A stretch of DNA of 64,000 nucleotides, from positions 78,863 through 142,862 of the forward strand of contig JAJYDE010000004.1 in assembly GCA_021777755.1 (NCBI GenBank). Direction: 5' to 3'. This DNA is from Deltaproteobacteria bacterium. GTDB lineage: Bacteria; Desulfobacterota; Syntrophobacteria; Syntrophobacterales; Syntrophobacteraceae. The notes below the pieces were generated by a model that worked only from the letters and a program-made list of their open reading frames with translations, made no database searches and was not told the origin of the DNA. The position numbers and the translations under genes are program-made. Below are positions 18,827 through 28,153 of the stretch, one piece after another. The first letter of the stretch is position 1, and each line of letters begins with the position of its first letter.

Positions 18827-19972
18827 ATGGACATTGATCAGCGGGGCACGGCCGTTCCAAGCATAGAGTGCTTTGTCAACACCGGTTTGCGCAAAATCCC
18901 CATACACGAGGAAGCCCCGGGGCGATCGATCAGCCTGGAAAAGCTGCCGGGAGAGACCTCCATGACCTACGGCCAATACCTCGATTCCCTGGCTCGGCTG
19001 CTCTCCGATAATTCCTTCGAGGTTTTGCGAAACATTTTCGTAAAACTTCCGGCGCCCGCCCCAAGGCTTGAAGAGGCCTCATCCATAGAACTCACGGCCG
19101 AAAAGCACGGCGCACTCTACTCCGTTTCGCGGCTGCGGGTGCGCTTTGGAGCCGAGGCCCGCCAGTTTGCCGTAAACTGCGCCTTTTCACCTCGGCAACA
19201 GGCATTCCTCCAGATCGAGGCCGACTTGCTTGCGGAGCTGACAGAAAGATTTCCCCTCGGTTTTCTGCCCTCGCCCCTCGTCTGCGCGCAAGCCCCGGGA
19301 CTCAAGCTCTTCATTGCCGAATGGTTTGAAAACCATCACGAGTTCCACCTGTCGGCAAACGGCGAGGCAGAGCCGGTCGTAAAGGTATGGGGCGATTGCG
19401 GGGAGCGCAAAATCATCGAGCGCGAAAAAATTCCCGAACTCTACGCCGGGGCTGCAAACATCCTCACCTCATATCTCGACGTCGACTCCTTTTGTCAAAT
19501 TTACCCGTGGCACCATGCGGCGGGGGATTTCATCCTCGACGCCGCAAAAGAGCCCCCGAGCCTCAGACTCGTAACCGCAAGGGGCTATCGGTCCCTGCTT
19601 TCCATCGAGTCCGACCGCCCTGACAAAATGTTGGGGGGATTACATTTTTTTGTCAATCTTTGCATACGGTTGCGGCTCGACAGGCTGGACGGGGTGGGAG
19701 AGCCGGCCTGGGCGGGACCGGAATGTCTGCCCGGGATCATTCGCGGATTCAGCCAAGCATGGGAAACCCGGAGAAAAACTGTGGCATTGCCGGAAGCCGA
19801 AGAGATTTTTTCACTTTTCCAGGCCCTCTCGCCCGAAGAAAGGCTGGAGTTTGCACAAACCGTCGCATCCGACGGAATGGTGGAGGCGGACGAAGACGAT
19901 TTTTTATCCGCCCGGATTTTCTCCTGCATGGCGGAACTGGCCAATGCCCTGGAAGGCCGGGAGAAAACATGA
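18827..19972 (+). CDS. Hypothetical protein with DUF3786-like features
   Basis: The 381-residue product has no signal peptide or membrane helix. It contains VKVWGDCGERKIIEREKIPEL and a central FHLSANGEAEPVVKVW region, vaguely like DUF3786 proteins of anaerobes, but I would not assign a family firmly. ATG 18827 has GAGGT 9 nt upstream. It is divergent from ahbAB. Confidence 0.6.
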   Translation: MDIDQRGTAVPSIECFVNTGLRKIPIHEEAPGRSISLEKLPGETSMTYGQYLDSLARLLSDNSFEVLRNIFVKLPAPAPRLEEASSIELTAEKHGALYSVSRLRVRFGAEARQFAVNCAFSPRQQAFLQIEADLLAELTERFPLGFLPSPLVCAQAPGLKLFIAEWFENHHEFHLSANGEAEPVVKVWGDCGERKIIEREKIPELYAGAANILTSYLDVDSFCQIYPWHHAAGDFILDAAKEPPSLRLVTARGYRSLLSIESDRPDKMLGGLHFFVNLCIRLRLDRLDGVGEPAWAGPECLPGIIRGFSQAWETRRKTVALPEAEEIFSLFQALSPEERLEFAQTVASDGMVEADEDDFLSARIFSCMAELANALEGREKT

Positions 19973-20002
19973 CGGGATTCAAGGATAGCCCCCCGGCTTG
20001 GC

Positions 20003-20527
20003 TCAGAACTCGATTCCCTTGCTTGCCTTGAGTCCCCGGTCCTGGAAAGGATGCTTTACGACCTTCATCTCCGTCACCAGGTCCGCGGCCGCAATGAGTT
20101 TTTCCGGGGCGTTTCTTCCCGTGACAACTATATGGCTGGTGGTCCTGCTCTCAAGGCCTTCGAGCACCGTTTCAAGGGGCAGAAGCCCCAAGGAGAGTAC
20201 GATGTTGAGTTCGTCAAGGACGATCATGTCGTAACTTGCACGGCGTATGTGCGAGACGGCCTCCCGCCAGCCAGCTTCGGCAAGGCGCCGGTCTTCTTCC
20301 AGGTTTTCCTTCTTCCAGGTAAATCCGGTTCCGAGGGGCCTGATTTCGATTTCTTCGATTTTTTTTACCGAGAGAAGTTCACCATAAGTCCATGCTCCCT
20401 TTATGAACTGCAGCACGAGCACCTTCATGCCATGCCCGGCCGCCCGCAGGGCCATTCCAAGCGCGGCCGTGGTCTTTCCCTTGCCGTCTCCGGTAAAGAC
20501 TATCAACAAAGCTGTTCGGGAATTCAC
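20003..20527 (-). CDS. cobO: Cob(I)yrinic acid a,c-diamide adenosyltransferase (CobO/BtuR type)
   Basis: This enzyme adds the 5'-deoxyadenosyl group to cob(I)alamin or its precursor. The 174-residue product has the P-loop FTGDGKGKTTAALG, FIKGAWTYGEL, MIVLDELN and VVTGRNAP, all diagnostic of the CobA/CobO family. The start is GTG 20527 with a run of six G ahead. Corrinoids fit the methyl-transfer genes elsewhere in the window. Confidence 0.94.
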   Translation of the reverse strand: MNSRTALLIVFTGDGKGKTTAALGMALRAAGHGMKVLVLQFIKGAWTYGELLSVKKIEEIEIRPLGTGFTWKKENLEEDRRLAEAGWREAVSHIRRASYDMIVLDELNIVLSLGLLPLETVLEGLESRTTSHIVVTGRNAPEKLIAAADLVTEMKVVKHPFQDRGLKASKGIEF

Positions 20528-20547
20528 ACATTCCCCCCGTGATGGAC

Positions 20548-20571
20548 AAAAAAAAGCGGGCCGAAGCCCGC
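20548..20571 (-). terminator. Intrinsic terminator after the FmdB-type gene
   Basis: The hairpin GCGGGC-CGAA-GCCCGC (20556-20571) is followed on the minus strand by eight T. It sits 72 nt past the zinc-ribbon gene and before cobO. Confidence 0.85.
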
Positions 20572-20642
20572 AAAACTTTCAAAAATGGAGCCCGGCGGAA
20601 ATTATTGGCCGGGAGGTGACGAACACTTCGATTGCCAAGGCC

Positions 20643-20906
20643 TCACGAATGCTTTGCCGGGGAACTCTCGGTTTTGGTCTCGGCAGCACAGGGTTTGCTC
20701 TCCGCCGGCTTTGCCGTGCTCTGGTTCTTGCCGGCATAGTCGGTCGTGTACCAACCTGAACCCTTAAGATGGAAAGTGCTCATGGAAATGAGCTTCCGAA
20801 GCTGACCGTCACATTGCTCGCACCGGGTCAGCGGCGGATCGGAAAATCGTTGCATCGCTTCACTGGTCTTTCCGCATTTCAAGCATTCGTACTCGTAGAT
20901 TGGCAT
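20643..20906 (-). CDS. FmdB-family zinc ribbon protein
   Basis: The product is 87 residues and begins MPIYEYECLKCG, with a second CEQC pair making a zinc ribbon, followed by a low-complexity tail rich in Lys, Glu and Ala. FmdB-type proteins are thought to act as small regulators, but the function is not established. SD GAGGAGG precedes ATG 20906. Confidence 0.88.
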   Translation of the reverse strand: MPIYEYECLKCGKTSEAMQRFSDPPLTRCEQCDGQLRKLISMSTFHLKGSGWYTTDYAGKNQSTAKPAESKPCAAETKTESSPAKHS

Positions 20907-20953
20907 AAGTCCGCCTCCTCGCACTATCATATAATTCATTGGAAATCTAAATC

Positions 20954-20981
20954 ATTATAAATCCGAACCCTTCAATGTCAA
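20954..20981 (-). promoter_or_regulatory. Near-consensus sigma70 promoter for the FmdB-type gene
   Basis: On the minus strand a perfect TTGACA is followed after 16 nt by a perfect TATAAT, 48 nt upstream of the start codon. This is the strongest promoter-like sequence I see in the window. Confidence 0.8.
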
Positions 20982-20995
20982 GGATCATCTCGGGT

Positions 20996-22921
20996 TCAAG
21001 GATAAACCTGGCCAACGGTCCCTTTGCGAACCTGGAAAATCGAGTATTGGCGCTCCAGATCGCCCCCCGGACCGATGGTATACTTTCCCGTAACCCCGTT
21101 GAAATCTTTGGCCCGCTCGATCAGGTTATTGAACAGCTTATTGCGGTTGCTCACCCCGCCTTCGGCGCTTCTGGCCTCGAGCAGCATGGTGAGCGCATCG
21201 TAGGCCTGGGCCTCCAGATAAGAAGGCGTCGAACTGTAGAGCCCCTGGTATTCTTTTTCAAAGGCCTGAACCTTGGGATTATCGCTTTGCGGATAAAACG
21301 CGGTGGCGAACATGGCGCGATCGACATAAACGCCTCCGGCCCGCGCCAGCGAGTTTTCGCTCCACAGATTGGTTCCCAGCAGTGTGACGCCAACGATATT
21401 ATTGTATGGAAGCTGAGGAGCTATCAGAGAAACGACGCTTACCTCGTCGGGGATGAAAAGGGCATCGAAGGGAGTGCCTTCGATGTCGGAAAGCGGAGCG
21501 TTTTTCTTTGCTATCTCCATTAACTGGTGGAGAGGCGCGGTAAAATCGGTGCTCTTTTCCATGTAGGAGGCGCTGGCCATCATCTGGCCGCCGTTTTTTT
21601 CGACCGTTTCGGCAAAAATTTTGGCCAGTTTTTGCCCGTAGCGATCATCGGGGTAAAGACAGGCAAAGCGTTTGAACCGCAGCTTGGTGCGACAGTAGCG
21701 CACCAGGGTATCGACCAGATCGTGGCTGTCGATAAAGGCGTGGAGAACAAAGGTATGGTTGGTGGCCCCACCGGCTTCCTTCTGTGTAAAAGAAAGCAGC
21801 GGAACGCCCTGACGGTCAGCCAGGGGCATAACGGTGCGGTTCGCCTGGTAGCCAAGGGGCCCGACGATCGCCAAAACGCCGTCCTCTCCAACCAGTGCGT
21901 TATAGGAAGCCGTGGCGGTATCCGGATCAAGACCGGCGTCTTTAACGTCCAGGGTGACCTTTTCTTCGGGGTGTGCGGCCCTCCAATCGGATAGAGCCAT
22001 GTTCAGGCCGCGGATAACCATGTCCCCGTATACCGCATTGGGACCTTTGAGCGGCACCATGACGCCTATTCTGCCGGGGTTGAGGGGAATACTGGTGTCA
22101 ACGACGCCCGCGCCCCTCAGGGCGGCCTCCAGGTCCGAGGCGATCGGGTGGTCGGGATATTGGGCAAGGTCTTGCTTCAGAAGACGGCTGGCATCATCTT
22201 TGCGACCACCAGCCATTTCGAGCTGAGCACGGCGATAGTCCAAAAAGACCTTCATAAAGCCGGAGGGCCGCTTTCTATAAAGAGCGGCAAGCTCTTTGTC
22301 GCCAGCCCCGGCAAGGGTATGCTCGGTTAGAGCCGCAACGGTTTTTTTCTGCTCTGCGTCCTTTGCGGCCGTAAAGCCGGCCTTGCACCACCTGAAGGCC
22401 GTTTCAACATCCTGCCTGGAGTTGTAGAGCCCGATCATGAGCCGGGCCAGTCCATAACGAACATCGGGTTCAGCTTCCGATTTTCGCCAGAGCTTGACCG
22501 CCTTGCTCATCACCTGCTTTTGCTTGCCCTCACGCGCGAGCAACCTGAGTTGATTGAGCTTTGCGGTGTCGATCCCATCCCATTTGGGGTATTGGTAGAC
22601 AAGATAATCGAGATAACGGGCGGCTCTATCCAACCGGCCCTGCTCGAGATAAATCTCACCGACTCTGTTCATCGATTCGGCCGCAACGGCGGTACCGGGG
22701 AATTCCTTCGTAATCCTGATCCAAAGCCGAAGGGCGCCCGGCACGTCTTTGGCACGATAGCTCTCGTCGGCCCGTTTATAGAGCCTTGCGGCATCGGGCG
22801 GGGTTTCAGTTGTAAAGCTGGCCGACAGATTGGGGGGTTTATTTCCGCCCCCCCCGCAACCGGTAAGAATTGTCAGGACAAGCAGGCAAGAAAACCAACC
22901 GCCTTTTTTAAAATTACCCAT
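20996..22921 (-). CDS. LpoA-like lipoprotein: TPR domain plus type I periplasmic-binding domain
   Basis: The 641-residue protein starts with a lipoprotein signal (LTILTGCGGG). Residues 45-260 are TPR-like helical repeats (SMNRVGEIYLEQGRLDRAARYLDYLV). The rest is a type I periplasmic-binding fold beginning IGVMVPLKGPNAVYGDM, with GPLGYQANRTVMPLADRQGVPLLSF. This is the domain order of penicillin-binding-protein activators such as LpoA. A cell-wall role is likely; amino-acid binding is the alternative. The start at 22921 is chosen for the signal sequence. Confidence 0.8.
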   Translation of the reverse strand: MGNFKKGGWFSCLLVLTILTGCGGGGNKPPNLSASFTTETPPDAARLYKRADESYRAKDVPGALRLWIRITKEFPGTAVAAESMNRVGEIYLEQGRLDRAARYLDYLVYQYPKWDGIDTAKLNQLRLLAREGKQKQVMSKAVKLWRKSEAEPDVRYGLARLMIGLYNSRQDVETAFRWCKAGFTAAKDAEQKKTVAALTEHTLAGAGDKELAALYRKRPSGFMKVFLDYRRAQLEMAGGRKDDASRLLKQDLAQYPDHPIASDLEAALRGAGVVDTSIPLNPGRIGVMVPLKGPNAVYGDMVIRGLNMALSDWRAAHPEEKVTLDVKDAGLDPDTATASYNALVGEDGVLAIVGPLGYQANRTVMPLADRQGVPLLSFTQKEAGGATNHTFVLHAFIDSHDLVDTLVRYCRTKLRFKRFACLYPDDRYGQKLAKIFAETVEKNGGQMMASASYMEKSTDFTAPLHQLMEIAKKNAPLSDIEGTPFDALFIPDEVSVVSLIAPQLPYNNIVGVTLLGTNLWSENSLARAGGVYVDRAMFATAFYPQSDNPKVQAFEKEYQGLYSSTPSYLEAQAYDALTMLLEARSAEGGVSNRNKLFNNLIERAKDFNGVTGKYTIGPGGDLERQYSIFQVRKGTVGQVYP

Positions 22922-23007
22922 AGCAAGAAGCCTCTCGGGGGAATTCAGCACGTCTCCGAAAATCGGAGGAAACCATAAGCCCCGCCTCGCCAACTGATTC
23001 CAGCAGG

Positions 23008-23045
23008 TGAAAAGTAAACAGGGGCACCTCTACCAGCGTGCCCCT
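23008..23045 (-). terminator. Terminator of the hrcA-grpE-dnaK operon
   Basis: On the minus strand AGGGGCAC and GTGCCCCT form an 8 bp stem, followed by the T-rich GTTTACTTTT. It lies about 60 nt after the dnaK stop. Confidence 0.65.
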
Positions 23046-23103
23046 TAATACATCGGAAAAGGTTTCAAGAAAAGGTGAAATCGGAAATTTTATCCCCTGT
23101 TTC

Positions 23104-25014
23104 CTATTTCTTTACTTCCTCGAAGTCGGCATCGACCACATCGTCGTCGGGTTTTTTCTGCTGCCCGGGGCCGGCTTCAGGACCCGGACCCGGTTGGCCC
23201 TGGGGGCCGGCGGCCCGTTTGTAAGCCTCTTCAGCCACCTTGTGGGAAAGCTGCATGAGGGTGTCGAGCTCTTTTTGGATGTCGTCCTTGCTGTCGCCTT
23301 CCATGGTGGTACGCAGCTTGGCGATCTGGGCCTCGATGTCCGATTTGGTCTTCTGATCGAGCTTATCACCCATATCGCGCATGGTTTTCTCAGTGCTGTA
23401 GATGAGCGTATCGGCCTGATTTCTGGCCTCGATCAGTTCGCGCTTTTTCTTGTCCTCCTCGGCGTGGGCCTCGGCCTCGCGCACCAGGTTCTTGATTTCC
23501 TCATCGTTGAGGCCGCTAGAAGCGGTTATCTGAATGGACTGTTCCTTCTGGGTGGCCAGGTCCTTGGCCGAAACATGCACAATGCCGTTGGCGTCGATAT
23601 CGAAGGTGACTTCGATCTGGGGAATGCCCCGGGGCGCCGCGGGGATTCCGACCAACTCGAAGCGGCCCAGGGTCTTGTTGTCCGAAGCCATGTCGCGTTC
23701 GCCCTGTAGAACATGAATGGAGACCGCGGTCTGATTGTCGGTGGCAGTTGAAAACGTCTGGCTCTTGCGGGTGGGGATGGTGGTGTTTCGCTCGATCAGC
23801 TTGGTCATAACGCCGCCAAGGGTTTCGATGCCAAGCGACAGAGGTGTCACGTCGAGAAGCAGGACGTCTTTTACATCGCCTCTCAGAACGCCGCCCTGGA
23901 TTCCGGCCCCCACCGCGACGACTTCGTCGGGGTTGACACCCTTGTGAGGCTCTTTTCCGAAAAATTCCTGCACCTTCTGCTGAACCCTGGGCATTCTGGT
24001 CATACCGCCCACCAGGATCACCTCGTCTATCTCGCTGCGCGACAGCCCCGCGTCCTTAAGCGCTTGCTCCATGGGCGGGCCAAGCTTGTCGATCAGTTCT
24101 TCGACCATCGATTCGAGCTTGGCCCGGGTAAGCTTTATGTTCATGTGCTTGGGCCCTGAGGCATCGGCTGTGATAAAGGGCAGATTGATCTCGGTTTCCA
24201 TGGTGGTGGAAAGCTCGATTTTAGCCCTCTCGGCAGCTTCCTTGAGCCTCTGCAGTGCCATTTTGTCCGAGCGAAGATCGATCCCGTAGTCTTTTTTGAA
24301 CTCGGTGGCCAGCCAGTCGATTATGCGCTGGTCGAAATCTTCTCCCCCCAGATGGGTGTTGCCGTTGGTGGATTTGACCTCGAAGACGCCCTCGCCTATT
24401 TCGAGTATGGAGATATCGTAGGTGCCCCCGCCAAGATCGAAGACGGCTATTTTTTCATCCTTTTTCTTGTCCAGCCCGTAGGCAAGGGAAGCCGCCGTGG
24501 GTTCGTTTATGATGCGAAGCACGTTGAGGCCGGCAATTTTACCGGCGTCCTTGGTCGCCTGCCTCTGGCTGTCATTGAAATAGGCAGGCACCGTAATGAC
24601 CGCGTCAGTCACCTTTTCCCCGAGGTAGTCTTCGGCGGTTTGCTTCATCTTGGTCAGAATAAAGGCCGAGATTTCCGTGGGGCTGTAGTCGCGGCCCCGA
24701 ATGTGGATGTTGGTGTCCCCGTTGCCGGCCCGCACGATCTGGTAGGGCAAAACCTTCGTATCGTCGAGGACTTCCTTGGTATCGAACTTGCGGCCGATGA
24801 GCCTTTTTACCGCAAAAACCGTATTTTCCGGATTGGTGATCGCCTGCCGTTTGGCGACCTGTCCGACCAGCCGCTCGTTACTCTCGGTGATGGCCACCAT
24901 GGAAGGGGTAAGGCGACTGCCTTCCGCGTTGGTCAATACCTTGGGCTCCTTTCCTTCCATGATTGCGACCACTGAATTGGTGGTTCCGAGGTCGATTCCT
25001 ATAACTTTACTCAT
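23104..25014 (-). CDS. dnaK: Chaperone DnaK (Hsp70)
   Basis: The product is 636 residues, the standard length. It begins [21 protein letters not shown] and has the phosphate-binding [26 protein letters not shown], the substrate-binding domain with [14 protein letters not shown], and an acidic C-terminus ending [22 protein letters not shown] precedes ATG 25014. It is the last gene of the heat-shock operon. Confidence 0.99.
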   Translation of the reverse strand: MSKVIGIDLGTTNSVVAIMEGKEPKVLTNAEGSRLTPSMVAITESNERLVGQVAKRQAITNPENTVFAVKRLIGRKFDTKEVLDDTKVLPYQIVRAGNGDTNIHIRGRDYSPTEISAFILTKMKQTAEDYLGEKVTDAVITVPAYFNDSQRQATKDAGKIAGLNVLRIINEPTAASLAYGLDKKKDEKIAVFDLGGGTYDISILEIGEGVFEVKSTNGNTHLGGEDFDQRIIDWLATEFKKDYGIDLRSDKMALQRLKEAAERAKIELSTTMETEINLPFITADASGPKHMNIKLTRAKLESMVEELIDKLGPPMEQALKDAGLSRSEIDEVILVGGMTRMPRVQQKVQEFFGKEPHKGVNPDEVVAVGAGIQGGVLRGDVKDVLLLDVTPLSLGIETLGGVMTKLIERNTTIPTRKSQTFSTATDNQTAVSIHVLQGERDMASDNKTLGRFELVGIPAAPRGIPQIEVTFDIDANGIVHVSAKDLATQKEQSIQITASSGLNDEEIKNLVREAEAHAEEDKKKRELIEARNQADTLIYSTEKTMRDMGDKLDQKTKSDIEAQIAKLRTTMEGDSKDDIQKELDTLMQLSHKVAEEAYKRAAGPQGQPGPGPEAGPGQQKKPDDDVVDADFEEVKK

Positions 25015-25079
25015 TTAAACGCCTCCTTAGGGTTTGGGCCGTGGAGCGTGCCTACTCCAGGTTCGGCCATGAGAACTGT

Positions 25080-25643
25080 TCAACAATTTGTATCTTTAGG
25101 GCTTCGCGCCACCGCAACCCTTGCAGGTCTAAGGAGCCGGTCCCGTAACATGTAGCCCTTCTGAAACTCCTTCGTCACAGTCATATCGGGAAAGTCGGAG
25201 GTCTGCTCCTGGAGCACCGCCTCGTGCATGTTGGGGTCGAAGGCCGCGCCCACGGACTCGAACGGCACGGCGCCAAACCTGGCGAGCGCGTCGAGGAAGC
25301 TCTTGTGGGTCATCCTCACCCCTTCCAACAATCCCTTGCAATCTTCATCCTCTTTTTCCCCGTGCTCAATCGCCCGCTCCAGGTTGTCGATCACCTCGAC
25401 AAGCTGGCGCAGAATACTTTCATTGGCGTATGCTATCGATTCGGCTTTCTCCCTTTCCAGCCGCTTTCTGGTATTGTCAAGCTCGGCGGCAAGCCTCAGA
25501 ATGCGCTCTTGAGAATCTTTGAGCTCGGTTTCCCGTTTTTTTAAAAGCTCCCGGCAATCTTCCCGGGCAGCCTCGCCCCCGATTTCCGCCTGGTCATCGG
25601 CGGCAGGTTTTTTGTCCGTGTTCTTTTCATCAGCATTTATCAA
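25080..25643 (-). CDS. grpE: Nucleotide exchange factor GrpE
   Basis: GrpE releases ADP from DnaK. The 187-residue product has a long N-terminal helix (coiled coil, LLKKRETELKDSQERILRL), the conserved NTRKRLEREK and LLRQLVEVIDNLERA-type segment, and the C-terminal PNMHEAVLQEQ with GYMLRDRLLRPARVAVA. TTG 25643 with GGAGGG 5 nt upstream is the likely start; GTG 25670 is in frame further up. Confidence 0.95.
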   Translation of the reverse strand: MINADEKNTDKKPAADDQAEIGGEAAREDCRELLKKRETELKDSQERILRLAAELDNTRKRLEREKAESIAYANESILRQLVEVIDNLERAIEHGEKEDEDCKGLLEGVRMTHKSFLDALARFGAVPFESVGAAFDPNMHEAVLQEQTSDFPDMTVTKEFQKGYMLRDRLLRPARVAVARSPKDTNC

Positions 25644-25750
25644 ACTGTTCCCTCCATTTGATACGACCACGGCTTTGACAGAATCTCGCCGAGGTGACGA
25701 ACTTGCATGGAAGCAAGCCAGGCGAAAAACCGCCGGCCCGAAGCCATCCC

Positions 25751-26800
25751 TTAGGCCTCATCCGCAATATCGAGCATCTGGCTGAGGAACTGGGCCGTAA
25801 ATTCCACGATCGGTATAATCCTGGAGTAGTCCATCCGCAGGGGGCCGATCACGCCCAGAACACCCAGCGGGGTGTCGCCGCGACGAAAAGGAGCCGAAAC
25901 CAGGCTCATGTCCTGCCACTCCCCCAGAAGTTCCCCTTCGGCCCCCAGCACAATCTGAATTCCCGTCGAAGCCTTGAGGGTCTCATCGAGAAGCCTGATC
26001 ATCTTGGACTTATCCTCGAAGGCCTGCAGAATGCGCCGCATCTGTTCGACATGGGCGAACTCGGGGTTGTCCAGAAGATTGGTCTTGCCTTCGATGTAGA
26101 TCTCGCTGTCCTCGATGGCATACTGGATCGCATGGTTGGCCATCTGCAAAGCCATGGAAAACAGCCGGTCGAAAAGCGCCTTCTCGCTCTCCATTTCCTC
26201 CCGTATGCGCTGCTTGACCCTGGAGAAGGGCACATTTTGAAGCAGCTCGTTGATATACAGGCTGTGCTTGTCGAGTTCGCCCTGGCTGATTTCATCCCTG
26301 GACTCGATATGGGTCTGGTGAATCAAGCCGTCCTTGGAAATGAGAATCACCATGATATCGAAGGGACCAAGCCTCAGGAATTCAATGTGTTTGAACGAAG
26401 CGATCGACTGCTTGGGCCAAAGAACCACACCGGCCTGCCGGCAGTATTGCGAAAGCAGCCGGGAGGTGCCCCGCAGAAGCTGGGCGATATCCTGCGGGCG
26501 GTTTTGAAGCGCATCGCGGATCCGGTCTTTTTCAGACCCCACAAGCTGTCTCGATCTCATTATCGAATCGAGATAGAGCCTCAAACCCTTGACCGTCGGG
26601 ATGCGCCCCGCCGATGTGTGGGGCTGGTGCAAAAGGCCCATTTCCTCAAGGTCGGCCATCACGTTTCGAATGGTAGCCGGACTGACATTCATCACACCTC
26701 TTTTGGAAATGGTCCTCGAGCCCACCGGTTCGCCGGTTTCGATATAGTCGGTAATAATGGCTTCGAGAACTGTCTGATCGCGTTGCGTAAGCCCAATCAC
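25751..26800 (-). CDS. hrcA: Heat-inducible transcription repressor HrcA
   Basis: HrcA represses the class I heat-shock genes by binding CIRCE. The 349-residue product starts with the winged-helix segment LTQRDQTVLEAIITDYIETGEPVGSRTISKR and has VSPATIRNVMADLEEMGLL and HTSAGRIPT. GTG 26800 has AGGGAGG 8 nt upstream. An earlier GTG at 26830 lies inside the CIRCE element and is unlikely to be used. The gene is first in hrcA-grpE-dnaK and is autoregulated. Confidence 0.96.
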   Translation of the reverse strand: MIGLTQRDQTVLEAIITDYIETGEPVGSRTISKRGVMNVSPATIRNVMADLEEMGLLHQPHTSAGRIPTVKGLRLYLDSIMRSRQLVGSEKDRIRDALQNRPQDIAQLLRGTSRLLSQYCRQAGVVLWPKQSIASFKHIEFLRLGPFDIMVILISKDGLIHQTHIESRDEISQGELDKHSLYINELLQNVPFSRVKQRIREEMESEKALFDRLFSMALQMANHAIQYAIEDSEIYIEGKTNLLDNPEFAHVEQMRRILQAFEDKSKMIRLLDETLKASTGIQIVLGAEGELLGEWQDMSLVSAPFRRGDTPLGVLGVIGPLRMDYSRIIPIVEFTAQFLSQMLDIADEA

Positions 26801-26820
26801 ATTCGGAGCCTCCCTGCTGG

Positions 26821-26845
26821 TAGCACTCACCCCAAAAGAGTGCTA
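26821..26845 (-). promoter_or_regulatory. CIRCE operator of the hrcA operon
   Basis: TAGCACTC and GAGTGCTA are perfect inverted repeats separated by 9 nt, the classical HrcA-binding CIRCE spacing. It lies between the promoter and the hrcA start. Confidence 0.95.
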
Positions 26846-26849
26846 GAGA

Positions 26850-26878
26850 AACGTAGTGCTATCGGAGACATTTGTCAA
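26850..26878 (-). promoter_or_regulatory. Sigma70-type promoter of hrcA-grpE-dnaK
   Basis: On the minus strand a perfect TTGACA and TACGTT are 17 nt apart, immediately upstream of CIRCE. HrcA bound to CIRCE would block the start of transcription. Confidence 0.65.
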
Positions 26879-26896
26879 GACGAGAGCCCCATAACC

Positions 26897-27964
26897 TTAA
26901 CGATCTTTTTGAATCAAACGGCAAAAACCGGTCAGCAGATCGAGGACCCGGGCGGCCTGGTCTTCGGGGAGGCTTCCGCAGCCGCACCCCGGGGTAAACA
27001 GGGAGTGCTCGATCAGCTCGTCTCGGGTGAGCCGGCCGGCGGCAAGAGAGCCGACCTGGGCGGTCCACCTGGCGAGCAGGCTCTCGGGGGTCTCCGAGCG
27101 TATGGCTTCGGGGTCCGAGGTCGGGACGACTCCCCAGGCCATGTTCGCACCCCTGTCGATAAAGTCGAAAAATTGTTTCGAATAGATGGCGAACTTTTCG
27201 AAATAGCCGTAGGAGTCGAAATTGATGATATCGACATTGGAGTCGAAGACGAGCTGCCAGTCGGTATTGGCGCACACGTGAACGCCGGCAAGGCCCCCCG
27301 CGGCGTGAACGGCCTCGACCACTTCGCCAAGAAGCCTGACAACCAGTTCGCCCGAGACGGTGATAAGGGCCGAGGAGCCGAACCCGGCCAGTCCGGGTTC
27401 ATCGAGGAAAATGATGACCGGGACTTTGAATTGGCGCAGAATTCCGATCTGCCAGCGGGCTTTGAGGCCCAGGAGCTTGGGCACGATATCCAGAAAACGC
27501 TCGTCATGAATGAGCGCCCGGCCGTCCTGGTCTTTGAGGCCGCAAAGAAGGGTAAAGGGGCCGGTCACCTGGCCTTTTACGGCGCCAAGGGCGGGAGAAG
27601 CTTTCTTGAGAGTCTGGACGAAGGAGCGGAAAGTGGCTCCGGTTTGCTCGCCAAGACCGAAGGGGGAGCGGTCGATATCGAGCAGGCCGTCGGCCTCGGC
27701 AATAAATGCCTCGTAAAAATGGAGCACCTCCCGGTCGAAATCGGGCGCGAGGCAATCGACAAACTGCCGCTGCCCCGAGTCGACGAAGCCGGGCAGGCCT
27801 TCCACATACTGGACCATCATCCGCTCGGCGGGATAAAAGGGCAACTGGGGCCAAACAGGTATCCGGGGCGCCGCCTTCAAGATAAGGTCGATCGCGCCGG
27901 CGCGATCCTTCTGAGGCATGCTGCCGATAAGGGTGGCGCGGCCCGATCCAAGAAAGTCGTTCAA
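26897..27964 (-). CDS. MetE-core / UroD-like methyltransferase
   Basis: The 355-residue TIM-barrel protein resembles the catalytic half of cobalamin-independent methionine synthase. HVCANTDW gives the zinc-ligand H-x-C pair, and TPGCGCGS supplies the C-terminal cysteine. Other family segments are GQVTGPFTLL, IIFLDEPGLAGFG and WGVVPTSDPE. It lacks the N-terminal folate-binding half of MetE, as in core-MetE proteins, which may take methyl groups from a corrinoid protein. TTG 27964 has AAGGAG 7 nt upstream. The methyl donor is unknown. Confidence 0.78.
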   Translation of the reverse strand: MNDFLGSGRATLIGSMPQKDRAGAIDLILKAAPRIPVWPQLPFYPAERMMVQYVEGLPGFVDSGQRQFVDCLAPDFDREVLHFYEAFIAEADGLLDIDRSPFGLGEQTGATFRSFVQTLKKASPALGAVKGQVTGPFTLLCGLKDQDGRALIHDERFLDIVPKLLGLKARWQIGILRQFKVPVIIFLDEPGLAGFGSSALITVSGELVVRLLGEVVEAVHAAGGLAGVHVCANTDWQLVFDSNVDIINFDSYGYFEKFAIYSKQFFDFIDRGANMAWGVVPTSDPEAIRSETPESLLARWTAQVGSLAAGRLTRDELIEHSLFTPGCGCGSLPEDQAARVLDLLTGFCRLIQKDR

Positions 27965-28153
27965 AACGCGGCTCCTTTCGCGTAAAGGGTTAAAAGCATC
28001 GAAAATATGGCAGACGGTTGCGCCTGGTGCGAACCGAATTTGACGACACATCTTGGACAAATAATCCCATCTTGCCGACCTATCAAGTTTTATTTGATTT
28101 TAAGCCCCGGGCTGATTTACTAATGCGGACACTAAACACTTCAGGAGGAATGA

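Noticed and set aside
26801..26830. Longer hrcA start at GTG 26830
   Set aside because: It lies within the CIRCE spacer and lacks an SD. The family homology and SD support 26800.
25694..27985. Plus-strand open frame of 763 codons opposite grpE, hrcA and the MetE-like gene
   Set aside because: It crosses CIRCE, a promoter and three real genes on the other strand, and the translation has no recognisable domain.
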